Shown here one piece after another: positions 1 through 9,294 of a DNA stretch of 64,000 bases; position 1 is the first letter of the stretch, and the number at the start of each line of letters is the position of its first letter. Source of the stretch: DLKC01 sp002478885 (lineage in GTDB: Bacteria; Bacteroidota; Bacteroidia; Chitinophagales; Chitinophagaceae); contig JAXLUI010000001.1 of the NCBI GenBank assembly GCA_046329585.1, forward strand, positions 1,860,001 to 1,924,000, given 5' to 3'. Below the pieces are notes generated by a model. It was not told the DNA's origin. It worked only from the letters and a program-made list of their open reading frames with translations, and searched no databases. The position numbers and the translations under genes are program-made.

Positions 1-1
1 G

Positions 2-1078
2 GTAACCGATGCACCTTCCGATTTACTCACTGTTTTTTTTATAGCTAATGACTATAAACTCGTGGATTCATCCGCTGACACTACCAGCTACAGGGGCAAA
101 GAAAATTTGCTGATGACATTTTACCACACCAATAAAAACAACTTCGTAAAAACAATTTTTGAGAAAACCAGCAGTCCCCAATTTTTTGAAGCCTGGACTT
201 CTTTATTTCCTCTGAAAGACTGCTACTCCAGAGAGGAAGATATTTTTAGAGAGGCAAATATTGAGTTCATACCAGCCTTTCTGCGGGAATCGGCAACAAT
301 AATCGAACACGCAAAACAAAAAAAATTACCCACTGTTATTACCAATCAGGATATAACATCGGTAATACATAGCCACAGCAAGTGGAGCGATGGTGTTAAT
401 AGTATCGAAGAAATGGCAACTGCTGCAATTAAAAAAGGTTTGCAATACCTTGTTCTCAGCGACCATTCTAAATCGGCATTTTATGCAAACGGGCTTACAG
501 AAGAAAGACTAATTGAACAGCATAAAGAAATAGACGAGTTAAATAAAAGGCTCGGCCCATTTAAAATTTTCAAGAGTATAGAATCAGATATTCTAAATGA
601 TGGCAGCCTCGATTATAATACTGATGTACTCCAAAATTTCGACCTGGTGATTGCCTCAGTGCATTCGAATCTTAAAATGAAAGAAGACAAAGCAATGGCC
701 CGGCTGCTCAAAGCCATCGAAAATCCATATACAAATATTCTCGGTCACCCGACAGGCAGGTTGTTGCTAAGCAGAAATGGTTACCCAATCGATCACAAAA
801 CAATCATCGATGCGTGTGCGGCGCACAATGTTGTTATCGAGTTGAATGCCCATCCCAAGCGCCTTGACCTTGACTGGCGCTGGATCGGTTATTGCATAGA
901 TAAAAATGTGCTCATTTCCATCGACCCCGACGCACATAGCATTGATGGCTTCAACGATATTCGCTATGGCGTTATTGCCGCGCAAAAGGCCGGCGTAACC
1001 AAATCACACAACCTCAGCAGCTTTTCACTTGCCGGATTTGAAAACTTCCTGAAAACGCAGCACGCAAAAAGAAGATGA
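2..1078 (+). CDS. polX: DNA polymerase/3'-5' exonuclease PolX, C-terminal PHP part (5' end outside window)
   Basis: The reading frame is open to the left edge, so the gene starts before the window; the GTG at 62 is internal. The visible 358 residues hold a PHP phosphoesterase domain with its metal-binding motifs in order: HSHSKWSD, SDHSK, ESDIL, ASVHS, GHPTGRLL, ELNAHP and DPDAHS. This order and the GHPTGRLLLSR signature are typical of the PHP domain at the C terminus of bacterial family X DNA polymerases, which act in base-excision gap repair with a Mn-dependent 3'-5' exonuclease. The helix-hairpin-helix and polymerase domains would lie upstream and cannot be seen. A free-standing PHP hydrolase is the alternative, less likely because the ORF continues upstream with non-PHP sequence. 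Confidence 0.85.
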   Translation, partial: VTDAPSDLLTVFFIANDYKLVDSSADTTSYRGKENLLMTFYHTNKNNFVKTIFEKTSSPQFFEAWTSLFPLKDCYSREEDIFREANIEFIPAFLRESATIIEHAKQKKLPTVITNQDITSVIHSHSKWSDGVNSIEEMATAAIKKGLQYLVLSDHSKSAFYANGLTEERLIEQHKEIDELNKRLGPFKIFKSIESDILNDGSLDYNTDVLQNFDLVIASVHSNLKMKEDKAMARLLKAIENPYTNILGHPTGRLLLSRNGYPIDHKTIIDACAAHNVVIELNAHPKRLDLDWRWIGYCIDKNVLISIDPDAHSIDGFNDIRYGVIAAQKAGVTKSHNLSSFSLAGFENFLKTQHAKRR

Positions 1079-1105
1079 TTTTTATAGGCCTGGCAACTGT
1101 TTTCC

Positions 1106-1160
1106 ATAGCATCGCCTGCCGGCGCGATAATGCCAGCTTATCCGGCATCGCACACTTGTC
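1106..1160 (-). repeat. Dispersed intergenic element, long form
   Basis: Reads GCATCGCCTG, then a central imperfect palindrome TGCCAGCTTATCCGGCA, then TCGCACACTTG. The same order recurs at 30722-30767 and, inverted, at 32041-32091. It lies between polX and the sensor kinase 3' end (convergent). Confidence 0.65.
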
Positions 1161-1262
1161 GATGAGCTACCAGCGTTAAGGTCACACGCTTCTAAGAACC
1201 CGGGAATCGGTCATTGGTGCCAAACTAAAAGTTCGGGCCTGACGCCCAAAGGTTAACAGTAA

Positions 1263-1290
1263 AAGAGTGCAACGCAAGAGCCGACGCCAC
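1263..1290 (+). repeat. Dispersed GTGCGACGCAAC element, degenerate copy
   Basis: GAGTGCAACGCAAGAGCCGA is a diverged copy of the dispersed element. It is placed in the same convergent gap as the long-form copy at 1106-1160. Confidence 0.4.
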
Positions 1291-1319
1291 GAAGTACCAA
1301 AGGCCGGTAAACAAAAAAA

Positions 1320-4300
1320 TTAATTCTTAGCAAGGGGAAGTGACACATAAAAAGTTGTGCCTTCATTTTCTTTCGTTTCGAACCAGATATTGCCATTGGC
1401 CTTTTCTACGATGCCTTTACAAATGGCAAGGCCCAAACCAGTGCCTGAAGACTTGGTGGTAAAATTCGGGGCAAATATTTTGGGTTGCATTAAACGGGGA
1501 ATGCCGCTGGCCTTATCCTGCACAGAAACGATGACCTCATTATCTTTTACTGACTGATGGATATTGATGATCGCTTTTTCCTGGTCGTTATACGCCTCAA
1601 TTGCATTCTTAATAAGGTTAGTAAACAGCCTGTTCATTTGCATTCTGTCGGCTTCTATAAAATAGACAGCCTCGTCGTTTGACCTGGTAAGATTGATACA
1701 AACACGCTCATCGGCACTGAACAATCGTACAAGGATATCAATGACTGATGACAGATCGAAACGTTGCTTATTTACATTGGCAATATTGGCAAACTGCGAA
1801 AAATCGCCGGCAATTTTTGATAGTTGATCAATTTGTTCAACTAGCGTATCCGCTACCTGCTTCGACAAAGATTTTACGTTTGGAGAATTGTTGTCGATTG
1901 CTTTTTGCAGGTATTGAATGCTTAGTTTCATTGGCGTAAGAGGGTTCTTTATTTCATGTGCAACCTGTCGTGCCATTTCTCGCCATGCGCCTTCTCTTTC
2001 GCTTCTCGCAAGAGCCTTTGCGCTTTCAGCCAGTTTTTTTACCATCTTGTTGTATTCGCTCACAAGTTCGCCAAGCTCATCATTTTTCTTCCACTCGATT
2101 TCTTCATTCGCATCGCCAAAACTGATCGCTTTCATTTTGTTACCGATAAGTGTGAAGGAAGATGTGATGCGGCTGGTAATCCATATGGCGATAGCCCCGG
2201 CAAGAATAAAAATAAGTGCGTTCAGGTTGATGAGCGTGATTAAGAAATTGGATATTTCCTGGCTTAGATCCTGCTCGGGGTTTAAATAGGGTATATTTAC
2301 GAAGGCCAGTGTTGAGCCGTCCTGGTTCTTTACCGGCACATAAATATTCAGGTACTGCGAGTTTCCGAGTTTTTCTGCCTGGATCAATTGCGTTTTATGA
2401 TTAAAGCGCATGTCAAAATACGCAGTTGGGTTCATACTCCTGCTGATGATGCCGTTGTCATAAATATACTGCTGGCTTGATATCTGCAGGTTTCCATCAA
2501 CATCAAAAAAATTGATGTTGGTGTTGTGGGCCTGGGCGATCTCAACAATGCGTTGCTCCAACTCGTAATCAAGGTCTATATTCTTAAGATTACCAATATC
2601 AGTTGCAACAAAATTGCGCCCCGTCAATTGCTCTATCTCATTTTGAATTACCTGTGCAGTATTACGCAGCATCTCCTCATTGTTATTCTCAAAACGCACA
2701 ATAAAGAAAGATATGGTGGCAATACCAATCACGATAAAAGAAATAACACTCACTACGACAATGATGGTTTGGATCTGGGTTCTGATATTGAACCGGAATA
2801 TCTTTTTTATTTCCTCCGGTTTGAAGTGCGTACGAACGACTAGCTGCCCGAAATGCTGTATCAACACAAGAATAATAAATAAGCCAAACAGGTAGGCAAA
2901 AAAGGTGACAGCTTCCGTAAACCAATTGTCTTTCCTGGCAACAATGATCATATAGTCACCGGGTGCATTGTACCAAAGTTCCGTGTATCCCTTGGTGTCT
3001 TTATAAGTGAACTCCTGTTGGGGCATCTCTTTTAAAGGAATAGAATCGCTAAAACTATAATTGCTTGTGCTTCTTATGAGATGGTTGTTATTATAGATTG
3101 CATAGGCATAGTCATCGGCAATCAGCGGCTTGTCATTGGTAAGCTCCTTGAAAATTTGTGGCGTAAGGCTGTTTTCTTTGCTCGACTTAGGTTGAATGAT
3201 CAGGTAAGCATATCCAAGCAATACCGATTCTTTCGAAAGCACCTGTTTTTCATAAACGTAACTAAACTTATCGGCAGAGTTATCGTAATAATATAGATGG
3301 GGTATTGGCGTGGGAAGGCTTTTATTGACCAATATAGAATTAACAACATACCACGAGGTGGAGTCTTCATTAAATAAAGGCAGTTTATTGAAATCGTAGG
3401 TATAAATTTTCGAGTTAAAATTGTTCAGGTAGCCCACAAAGTTGCTGTTGATAATGCTGCTTTTAAGTCTCTTGTTGTCTGACTCGTTAAAAAAACGACG
3501 GAAATTATTATCAGAAAAAAAACTATTGAACTTAGCCGATGTAACACTTAATATTTTCTGGTTGGCATCCTCAAATTTTATAGTCAGCGATTCGGCGATT
3601 CTTTTTCTTTTATCCTGCTCAAGGGAATTATTTTGATAGATGAGAAATGCCGCAACGGAAGCCATAAGAAACACACTCCAAATCATAAACCACGATGAAT
3701 TATAAAAAGACAGTGGTACGTCGTTCTTTCTGATATCCGAAAAAATATAAAATACAACAAGCCATGCAATGATCAGGAAATTAATAAGCGTGTTATTACT
3801 ATCTGCAGCCTTTACAGAAAGCAACAACAGCGCAAAAGAAAGCATAATAACGATGCGCCAGTAAATGCCAATATCAAGCATTGATGACAGCGAGTGTAAT
3901 AACTGGAGGCAATAAAATAAGGTAAGCATCAGTATACAAATCACAATAAAGCTTACGATCGTATAAATGTTCAGGGAGAAGAGGTACGTGACGTCGAAAT
4001 AGATTTTGGTTGAATCGTTTACAAGGCTGGTCAAAAAGTTGGCCATGGCAATCGTAAAAAAAGGCATAAAACAAAGGGCCACGACGGCAATGATGTCCCC
4101 CCTCTTTCCTTTCAGGAAGAGCTCTTTGTTTTTTATACGCTGAAAATTAAATTTCAAAAAAGTAACCAGCCAAAAAACCAGGACGCTGTTGATCATAAGA
4201 TCACCCAGGGAAGGGTGCAGGCTGCTCGATGCATATACGCCTGGATCGAACAATTCAAACTCGCTGTAATCAAAGGGAAACGGTATGATATAGGTAACAG

Positions 4301-5081
4301 CCCTAACAGTAACCACGATGATCGTCAACAAAATGATACCGGGGAAAAACCCATACTGCGACGCAACATCCGCCGCCAGTGCATTCACAAAAATCATCAA
4401 CAGTATAATAGCCGCAACCCGCAACAATATCGACGTAGTGCCCGGTTGATCCAATGACGCTTTGTCCTTCTTTACAACATAAAACAATTTTTCCTTGGAA
4501 GAACCATATAGTGCAATACCAATATTTTCCGACGATAAATAATAGTTCTTTTCAAGATCAGGAGAGGCAGCAAAACCATTTTTAACCATCTCGTCCTCTA
4601 TTTTGTATTCCCAGTAAATCGGTATCATAGCCACAACGAAATAGTTATGATCATGCACTTTTACCGTTCGTTTGATCAACTCAAAATACCCGTTCTGCCC
4701 TGTAACAGCATAGCTGCCGTCACGTTTTTTTAAACTGTTTTGATCAACAGTCATCGTATTATTATTCCAGTACAGTTCAACAGCGTTGCCAATATCATTT
4801 ACCTCCCAGGTAAAAATGCCGGTCGTTTTCGAATTAAGCGATTTCTTTAGTTCATTTGGTCCCTCGGCAAGCAACGCTTTCAACTGGGTAGAATCATCAA
4901 TAAGCGTGTTAAAAAAACTTTCCTGCCCATAGATGTATTGCTGTAAAGCTTTGGCAACCTTTTCAGGGCTGGAGTTAACAGAAAAATAGTTGGTGAAAAG
5001 AAAAGATAGAGTATACAGCCATGCCGCTGTAATAAACAGGTACCCGTGCCGGTATGCCGATTGTTGGAAAATTCTTATCAA
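1320..5081 (-). CDS. NtrY-like membrane sensor histidine kinase
   Basis: The 1253-aa protein has one membrane segment near residue 15, a cluster of about seven between 215 and 495, a large extracytoplasmic stretch to about 730, two more segments at about 735 and 785, a second external loop, a segment near 955, HAMP at about 967-1018, and a kinase core. H-box VAHEIKNPLTPMK has His1042; the N-box NLIKNAIEA follows near 1159, then DKASGIP and SGTGLGLAI. All catalytic motifs look intact. It starts with TTG, and the TTGA overlaps the mazG stop codon, so translation is probably coupled. No response regulator is adjacent, so the partner is unknown. The stimulus cannot be read from sequence. Confidence 0.88.
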   Translation of the reverse strand: MIRIFQQSAYRHGYLFITAAWLYTLSFLFTNYFSVNSSPEKVAKALQQYIYGQESFFNTLIDDSTQLKALLAEGPNELKKSLNSKTTGIFTWEVNDIGNAVELYWNNNTMTVDQNSLKKRDGSYAVTGQNGYFELIKRTVKVHDHNYFVVAMIPIYWEYKIEDEMVKNGFAASPDLEKNYYLSSENIGIALYGSSKEKLFYVVKKDKASLDQPGTTSILLRVAAIILLMIFVNALAADVASQYGFFPGIILLTIIVVTVRAVTYIIPFPFDYSEFELFDPGVYASSSLHPSLGDLMINSVLVFWLVTFLKFNFQRIKNKELFLKGKRGDIIAVVALCFMPFFTIAMANFLTSLVNDSTKIYFDVTYLFSLNIYTIVSFIVICILMLTLFYCLQLLHSLSSMLDIGIYWRIVIMLSFALLLLSVKAADSNNTLINFLIIAWLVVFYIFSDIRKNDVPLSFYNSSWFMIWSVFLMASVAAFLIYQNNSLEQDKRKRIAESLTIKFEDANQKILSVTSAKFNSFFSDNNFRRFFNESDNKRLKSSIINSNFVGYLNNFNSKIYTYDFNKLPLFNEDSTSWYVVNSILVNKSLPTPIPHLYYYDNSADKFSYVYEKQVLSKESVLLGYAYLIIQPKSSKENSLTPQIFKELTNDKPLIADDYAYAIYNNNHLIRSTSNYSFSDSIPLKEMPQQEFTYKDTKGYTELWYNAPGDYMIIVARKDNWFTEAVTFFAYLFGLFIILVLIQHFGQLVVRTHFKPEEIKKIFRFNIRTQIQTIIVVVSVISFIVIGIATISFFIVRFENNNEEMLRNTAQVIQNEIEQLTGRNFVATDIGNLKNIDLDYELEQRIVEIAQAHNTNINFFDVDGNLQISSQQYIYDNGIISRSMNPTAYFDMRFNHKTQLIQAEKLGNSQYLNIYVPVKNQDGSTLAFVNIPYLNPEQDLSQEISNFLITLINLNALIFILAGAIAIWITSRITSSFTLIGNKMKAISFGDANEEIEWKKNDELGELVSEYNKMVKKLAESAKALARSEREGAWREMARQVAHEIKNPLTPMKLSIQYLQKAIDNNSPNVKSLSKQVADTLVEQIDQLSKIAGDFSQFANIANVNKQRFDLSSVIDILVRLFSADERVCINLTRSNDEAVYFIEADRMQMNRLFTNLIKNAIEAYNDQEKAIINIHQSVKDNEVIVSVQDKASGIPRLMQPKIFAPNFTTKSSGTGLGLAICKGIVEKANGNIWFETKENEGTTFYVSLPLAKN

Positions 5082-5854
5082 AAAATTTTATTTGCTTTTT
5101 TAACGCTGTTCCAGATGGCATCCATTTCTTCCAGTGTCATCTCTGCAAGTTTTCGCCCTTTAACTGCCGCAGCTGCTTCCATCTGTAAAAAACGCTTCAT
5201 AAATTTCTTATTCACTTTTTCAAGTGCGGTTTCCGCGTCAACATGCAAAAACCGTGCATAGTTTACAAGGCTAAAAAGCACATCTCCAAACTCTTCCTCA
5301 ATATTGTCCTGCGCATCCGCTTCAATTGCTTCCTGCAACTCGCCGATCTCTTCTTCCACCTTCTTCCACACATCTTCTTTCTTGCTCCACTCAAAACCCA
5401 CCTGCTTTGCCTTTTCCTGGATCCTTGTAGCCTTCACCATGGCAGGTAAGCTTGGCGGCACACCTTCAAAAACAGACTTCTTGCCTTCGCTCATTTTTAT
5501 CGCTTCCCAGTTTCGCTTCACATCATTTTCATTAGCTACTTTCATATCGCCATATATGTGCGGATGGCGTACAATCAGCTTATTGCAAATGTTGTCTATA
5601 ACTTCGTCCAGGGTAAATTGCGACTGCTCAGCTCCGATCTTCGAGTAAAAAACAATATGCAACAAAAGATCACCCAACTCCTCCTTAATACCCTTCCAAT
5701 CCTCCTCAATTATGGCGTCGGTAAGCTCATACGTCTCCTCTATCGTCATCGAACGAAGAGTCTGAATGGTCTGCTTCCTGTCCCAGGGGCATTTATCTCT
5801 AAGCTCGTCCATAATGCCGGCAAGCCGTTCAAACTGTAAACCTGTATTGCTCAT
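5078..5854 (-). CDS. mazG: MazG nucleoside triphosphate pyrophosphohydrolase
   Basis: Hydrolyses NTPs/dNTPs to NMP and PPi, a house-cleaning role in the cytoplasm. The 258 aa match the usual length (E. coli about 263). The CPWDRKQT motif and the first EExxE helix (TIEETYELTDAI, then KEELGDLLL) lie in the N-terminal MazG domain. The second domain repeats the pattern (EEEIGELQEAI, then EEEFGDVLFSLVNYAR). The ATG at 5854 is the natural start. The 3' end overlaps the sensor kinase start by 4 bp, suggesting one transcript. Confidence 0.95.
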   Translation of the reverse strand: MSNTGLQFERLAGIMDELRDKCPWDRKQTIQTLRSMTIEETYELTDAIIEEDWKGIKEELGDLLLHIVFYSKIGAEQSQFTLDEVIDNICNKLIVRHPHIYGDMKVANENDVKRNWEAIKMSEGKKSVFEGVPPSLPAMVKATRIQEKAKQVGFEWSKKEDVWKKVEEEIGELQEAIEADAQDNIEEEFGDVLFSLVNYARFLHVDAETALEKVNKKFMKRFLQMEAAAAVKGRKLAEMTLEEMDAIWNSVKKANKIF

Positions 5855-6196
5855 AAGCGCTCTCTTAATGGTTATACTACAGCCAGTATTTGGTCATGCT
5901 GAAAATTGCAGTGAGATTTTTAGGGCGTGCCCTGCGGGCCGGGCTTTCCGCTGCAAGTCCTCGCCGCTCGTACCTCTCGGCTGTGGGCTTTCCGCTTCAA
6001 TCCCTCACGCAGCAACCCTCCCCTGCATCACATTTATCTGCATATTATTGTTAGCCGCACAGCGGCGATTATAACAAGCTGGCCGCACAAAATTTAACTA
6101 AAAATACATAACTCAACCCTAGCAGCAATACATACTTTGCAAATGTTTTGGCGTTATAATACATTGCCAGTTATTTTTGATGTAAAGAATAAATGA
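5855..6196. other. Divergent intergenic region between mazG and a hypothetical gene
   Basis: 342 bp without a convincing gene. It holds promoters for both directions and the GC-rich repeat at 5922-6012, listed separately. The rest, 6013-6196, is AT-rich and shows no other structure I can support. Confidence 0.6.
5922..6012. repeat. GC-rich intergenic repeat of a type common in Bacteroidota
   Basis: The segment holds AGGGCGTGCCCT (a palindrome), then GGGCCGGGCTTTCCGCT, a variable middle, then GGGCTTTCCGCTTCAATCCC. The doubled GGCTTTCCGCT motif with a variable core resembles, from memory, an intergenic repeat widespread in Flavobacteriia and relatives. It is much richer in GC than its surroundings and carries no gene. 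The family link has not been checked by search. Confidence 0.6.
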
Positions 6197-7018
6197 ATGA
6201 AGCTGATTATTTCCTCTGTGTTTGTGTGCCTCATGAGTTTTTGCCATGCGCAATATTATTACAACGATATTGTTACCGCTAAACAAACCACTCAACAATA
6301 CCTGGTTTTAAAGAATAGCGGAGTAAGAGAAATCAGCGCAGCCAGTTTTGAAGCAGACGGATCCCCCACCGATGATTTTACCCTCGTTCAACAGATCAGT
6401 GGTAACGGCTCGCTCATCACAACCATCACCGATTTCCCGGCCACGGGCAGGGCAGAATCTATAGCTTCATACAGCAACAACCGCATTGTTAAAACGGTAG
6501 ACACAACAGACAAAATAAAAAAAACAACAACCTATGCTTACGACGGCGATGTGCTCAACAGTATTACCACAGAAATAAATGACGAGTTTATGAACAACTC
6601 CTCAATCGAAGTGCATCAATATTTTTACGAAAACAACAGGCCCGTAAAAATGTTCCTGATCAAAAACAGCACCGACACAACCGTAGTAGAATTTATACCA
6701 GACGAACAACAGAATATTGCCGAAGAACATTGGCTCAAAAAAAACCAGCTTACACAGAAGTACTTTTATTATTATAACCAACGCCACCAGCTTACAGACG
6801 TTGTTCACTTTAACACGAAGGCAAACCAGTTGCTCCCTGATTTTGTTTTTGAATACAACGAAGACGGTACAATCAGGCAAATGACCCAGGTGCCGCAGGG
6901 ATCTGACGATTACCTTATATGGCTGTACGAGTACGATAGCAATGGCTTAAAAAAGAAAGAAAGATGTTTTAACAAACAAAAACAACTTGTTGGCCGGATA
7001 GAATACAGTTTCAAATAG
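6197..7018 (+). CDS. Exported hypothetical protein with YD-like repeats
   Basis: 273 aa with a clear signal peptide: hydrophobic residues 3-15 end at CHAQ near residue 19. The mature part has several spaced aromatic-acidic segments (YAYDGDVL, FEYNEDGTIRQM, YEYDSNGLKKKE) that recall RHS/YD-repeat beta structure, but there are too few to call an RHS toxin. A periplasmic or surface role is inferred. No function is recognised. The next gene starts one base after the stop, so the two are probably cotranscribed. Confidence 0.7.
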   Translation: MKLIISSVFVCLMSFCHAQYYYNDIVTAKQTTQQYLVLKNSGVREISAASFEADGSPTDDFTLVQQISGNGSLITTITDFPATGRAESIASYSNNRIVKTVDTTDKIKKTTTYAYDGDVLNSITTEINDEFMNNSSIEVHQYFYENNRPVKMFLIKNSTDTTVVEFIPDEQQNIAEEHWLKKNQLTQKYFYYYNQRHQLTDVVHFNTKANQLLPDFVFEYNEDGTIRQMTQVPQGSDDYLIWLYEYDSNGLKKKERCFNKQKQLVGRIEYSFK

Positions 7019-7019
7019 T

Positions 7020-7346
7020 ATGAAAGAACAAACACCCGGATATGACCGGAGAGTAAGCAATAACAAAAGAATTGCAGAACATATCTTTAATGGTTCCATA
7101 ACACTCGCAGGGGTTTGTGTAACCATCATAGCATTGTTCCGCGTTATGAAAGTTGGTGTGGGTACCTACGCCGATGAAATACTCGCAGCCAATACCTGTA
7201 TATTTATTGCATCATCCCTGCTCGCATATATTTCCCTGAAAAAAGAAAAGAATAATACCGTTGAAAAGATTGCCGACCTGCTCTTTTTTACCGGCCTTTC
7301 CATAATGATGATCGTAGGCATTCTTATCGTTTATTCCACTTACTAG
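7020..7346 (+). CDS. Small hypothetical membrane protein
   Basis: 108 aa with three predicted membrane helices (about residues 28-45, 56-72 and 85-105) joined by short loops, one rich in lysine (LKKEKNN). It begins one base after the stop of the exported protein upstream, which supports it as a real gene. No conserved motif was recognised. Confidence 0.6.
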   Translation: MKEQTPGYDRRVSNNKRIAEHIFNGSITLAGVCVTIIALFRVMKVGVGTYADEILAANTCIFIASSLLAYISLKKEKNNTVEKIADLLFFTGLSIMMIVGILIVYSTY

Positions 7347-7454
7347 TGTTGCCTTGGTTTAACAGGCACGGTAAGAAACAATTTAGCTTTTCTTTTGTTA
7401 GAATCTAAAACATTTTAATGCATTTACATATCAGTTGCTGCAAGATGCACCACA

Positions 7455-7476
7455 GCACAAGTGTGCGACGCAACGA
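7455..7476 (+). repeat. Dispersed GTGCGACGCAAC element
   Basis: GCACAAGTGTGCGACGCAAC followed by GA. This is one of the best copies and has the small palindrome TGCGACGCA. It lies upstream of the tetR promoter. Confidence 0.65.
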
Positions 7477-7553
7477 CAGCGGGCATTTGTACTGCTGCCG
7501 GTAACAATACCATAACACGCATAACGCCATTGTCATTTTTTTGTCAACAATTT

Positions 7554-7590
7554 TAAACATTTGTTTAATTTAAACATTTGTTTAATTTTG
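7554..7590 (+). promoter_or_regulatory. tetR promoter with tandem operator
   Basis: A 17-bp unit, TAAACATTTGTTTAATT, occurs twice in perfect tandem (7554-7570, 7571-7587). Each unit contains the near-palindrome AAACATTTGTTT. A Bacteroidota promoter overlaps it: TTTG at 7560-7563 as -33, and TAATTTTG at 7583-7590 as a full match to TAnnTTTG, with 19 bp between. The ATG follows at 7611. This layout fits autorepression by the TetR protein. Confidence 0.75.
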
Positions 7591-7610
7591 TTCTCGTTTA
7601 TAAAAATTCC

Positions 7611-8225
7611 ATGGATAAGAAAACACACATAATGCACCATGCGTTGGAACTCTTCGCAGGTAATGGTTTCGACGGAACGTCGATCCGCGATATAGCCACA
7701 AGGGCAGAAGTGAATGTTGCAATGGTCAATTATTACTTTGGGTCAAAGGACAAACTGTTCGAATCGGCTGTTACGTACAAAGCAGGTAACATTAAAGGCA
7801 TACTCGAAGAACTTGCAGGCAATACCCAATTGTCAGAAATGGAAAAAATGGAGAAGATCATTGATATTTATGTGAACAGGTTTCTTTCACAACCGGGCTT
7901 TCACAGGGTATTGTACCAGGAACTGCTAAAATCAGAACGTGGTTCACTTCACCAGCAGATCATAAGCATATTTTCAAGGAACACGCAAATCATCAGGAGC
8001 ATCATTGAGCAGGGAATAAAGAAAAAAATATTCAGGAAGACCGACCCGGAACTTACAATGGCTTCGTTGCTCGGCACTATCAACCAGGTAATGCTTTCGC
8101 GGCCACTTTGCAATATGCTGATGGGTAAAGACGAAAATTTTGACCCTTATTCAGATATAAATTTCCGGAAAAGAGTAACAAAACATCTTCAGCAATTAAT
8201 GCGCGCTCACCTATTAAACAAATAA
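7611..8225 (+). CDS. TetR/AcrR family repressor of the efflux operon
   Basis: 204 aa from the ATG at 7611; the open frame begins at a TTG inside the operator, which is not a credible start. The N-terminal helix-turn-helix spans about residues 22-45 (SIRDIATRAEV, VNYYFGSKDKLF), the standard TetR signature. The C-terminal ligand domain is divergent, as usual. It is followed after 13 bp by emrA-, emrB- and tolC-like genes in the same direction, so it very likely controls this efflux operon in response to a toxic compound. The inducer is unknown. Confidence 0.9.
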   Translation: MDKKTHIMHHALELFAGNGFDGTSIRDIATRAEVNVAMVNYYFGSKDKLFESAVTYKAGNIKGILEELAGNTQLSEMEKMEKIIDIYVNRFLSQPGFHRVLYQELLKSERGSLHQQIISIFSRNTQIIRSIIEQGIKKKIFRKTDPELTMASLLGTINQVMLSRPLCNMLMGKDENFDPYSDINFRKRVTKHLQQLMRAHLLNK

Positions 8226-8238
8226 CCAAACAAAAATT

Positions 8239-9288
8239 ATGGAACAGCAGGAACTAACACAGAAGAAAAAAAGGTCACCGATCCGTCTTGTTATATTCGG
8301 CCTTATACTTATTGCAGGGGGCTATTTCGCTTATACAAAAATTTCGTTTGCGTTGTCACACGAAACAACAGACAACGCACAGGTAGAGACCATGATAACA
8401 CCGGTGTTGCCCAGGGTTTCAGGATACGTAAAAACAGTGGCTGTAGGCGATTACGATTCTGTAAAGGAAAACCAGCTGGTAGTCACACTCGACGACGACG
8501 AAATGCAGGCTCAACTGCTGCAAATGGAAGCAGACTACAAAAGTTCTGAAGCTGATATACTCAATGCAAAAGCCTCACTAAACACCACCACCACATCCAC
8601 TACGGTGAATAAAGGGAATATTACGCTGGCACAGGTAAAAAAAGAGCAGGCACAGGAAGACTATGAACGCAACCAGAAATTATTCGCAGACCAGGCAATC
8701 ACAAGAAAACAATTAGATGACAGCCGCTTTGCACTGGAAGTTGCCACGCAGCAATTGATTAACGCAAAAAATGATTATGTATCGGCTGACAGCCGCATCG
8801 CAGTGTCAAATGCCGCCATACAGAAAGCTAACGCCGCGCTGGAGGTAAAGAACGCCGCTATTCAGCAACAGAAATTAAAAATATCTTACACAAAAATATA
8901 TGCGCCGATCAATGGCAAGCTGGGGAAGAAGAACATTTCGCCAGGGCAGTATGTACAGGCTGGCACACCGCTGTTTTCCATTGTAAATGACAGCACCTAT
9001 TGGATCATTGCAAACTTTAAAGAAACACAGATAAAAAAATTTCATCCCGGTATGAGCGTTGATATTGAACTCGACGCTTACCCCGATGCAAAGATTACCG
9101 GTACCATTGAAAGCCTTAGCGATGCCACAGGAGCTAAATTCTCTCTGCTGCCCCCTGACAATTCAAGTGGCAACTTCGTAAAAGTTACACAACGCGTACC
9201 CGTTAAAATTCTCATCAATGATGTATCGCGTTATAAAGACATATTAAGGGCAGGCCTCAGCGCTTATATTACGATCACCACCAACTAA
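8239..9288 (+). CDS. emrA: EmrA/HlyD family membrane fusion protein
   Basis: 349 aa. The short cytoplasmic N terminus is rich in Lys/Arg; one membrane anchor lies at about residues 16-34. Next come a lipoyl/barrel-sandwich half (TPVLPRVSGYVKTVAVGD), a long alpha-helical hairpin with heptads (about 95-215), and the second half (IYAPINGKLGKKNISPGQYV). This is the periplasmic adaptor linking an inner-membrane EmrB pump to an outer-membrane TolC channel. The emrB start is 6 bp after the stop and the tolC gene follows, completing the tripartite set. Confidence 0.92.
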   Translation: MEQQELTQKKKRSPIRLVIFGLILIAGGYFAYTKISFALSHETTDNAQVETMITPVLPRVSGYVKTVAVGDYDSVKENQLVVTLDDDEMQAQLLQMEADYKSSEADILNAKASLNTTTTSTTVNKGNITLAQVKKEQAQEDYERNQKLFADQAITRKQLDDSRFALEVATQQLINAKNDYVSADSRIAVSNAAIQKANAALEVKNAAIQQQKLKISYTKIYAPINGKLGKKNISPGQYVQAGTPLFSIVNDSTYWIIANFKETQIKKFHPGMSVDIELDAYPDAKITGTIESLSDATGAKFSLLPPDNSSGNFVKVTQRVPVKILINDVSRYKDILRAGLSAYITITTN

Positions 9289-9294
9289 TTCAAC

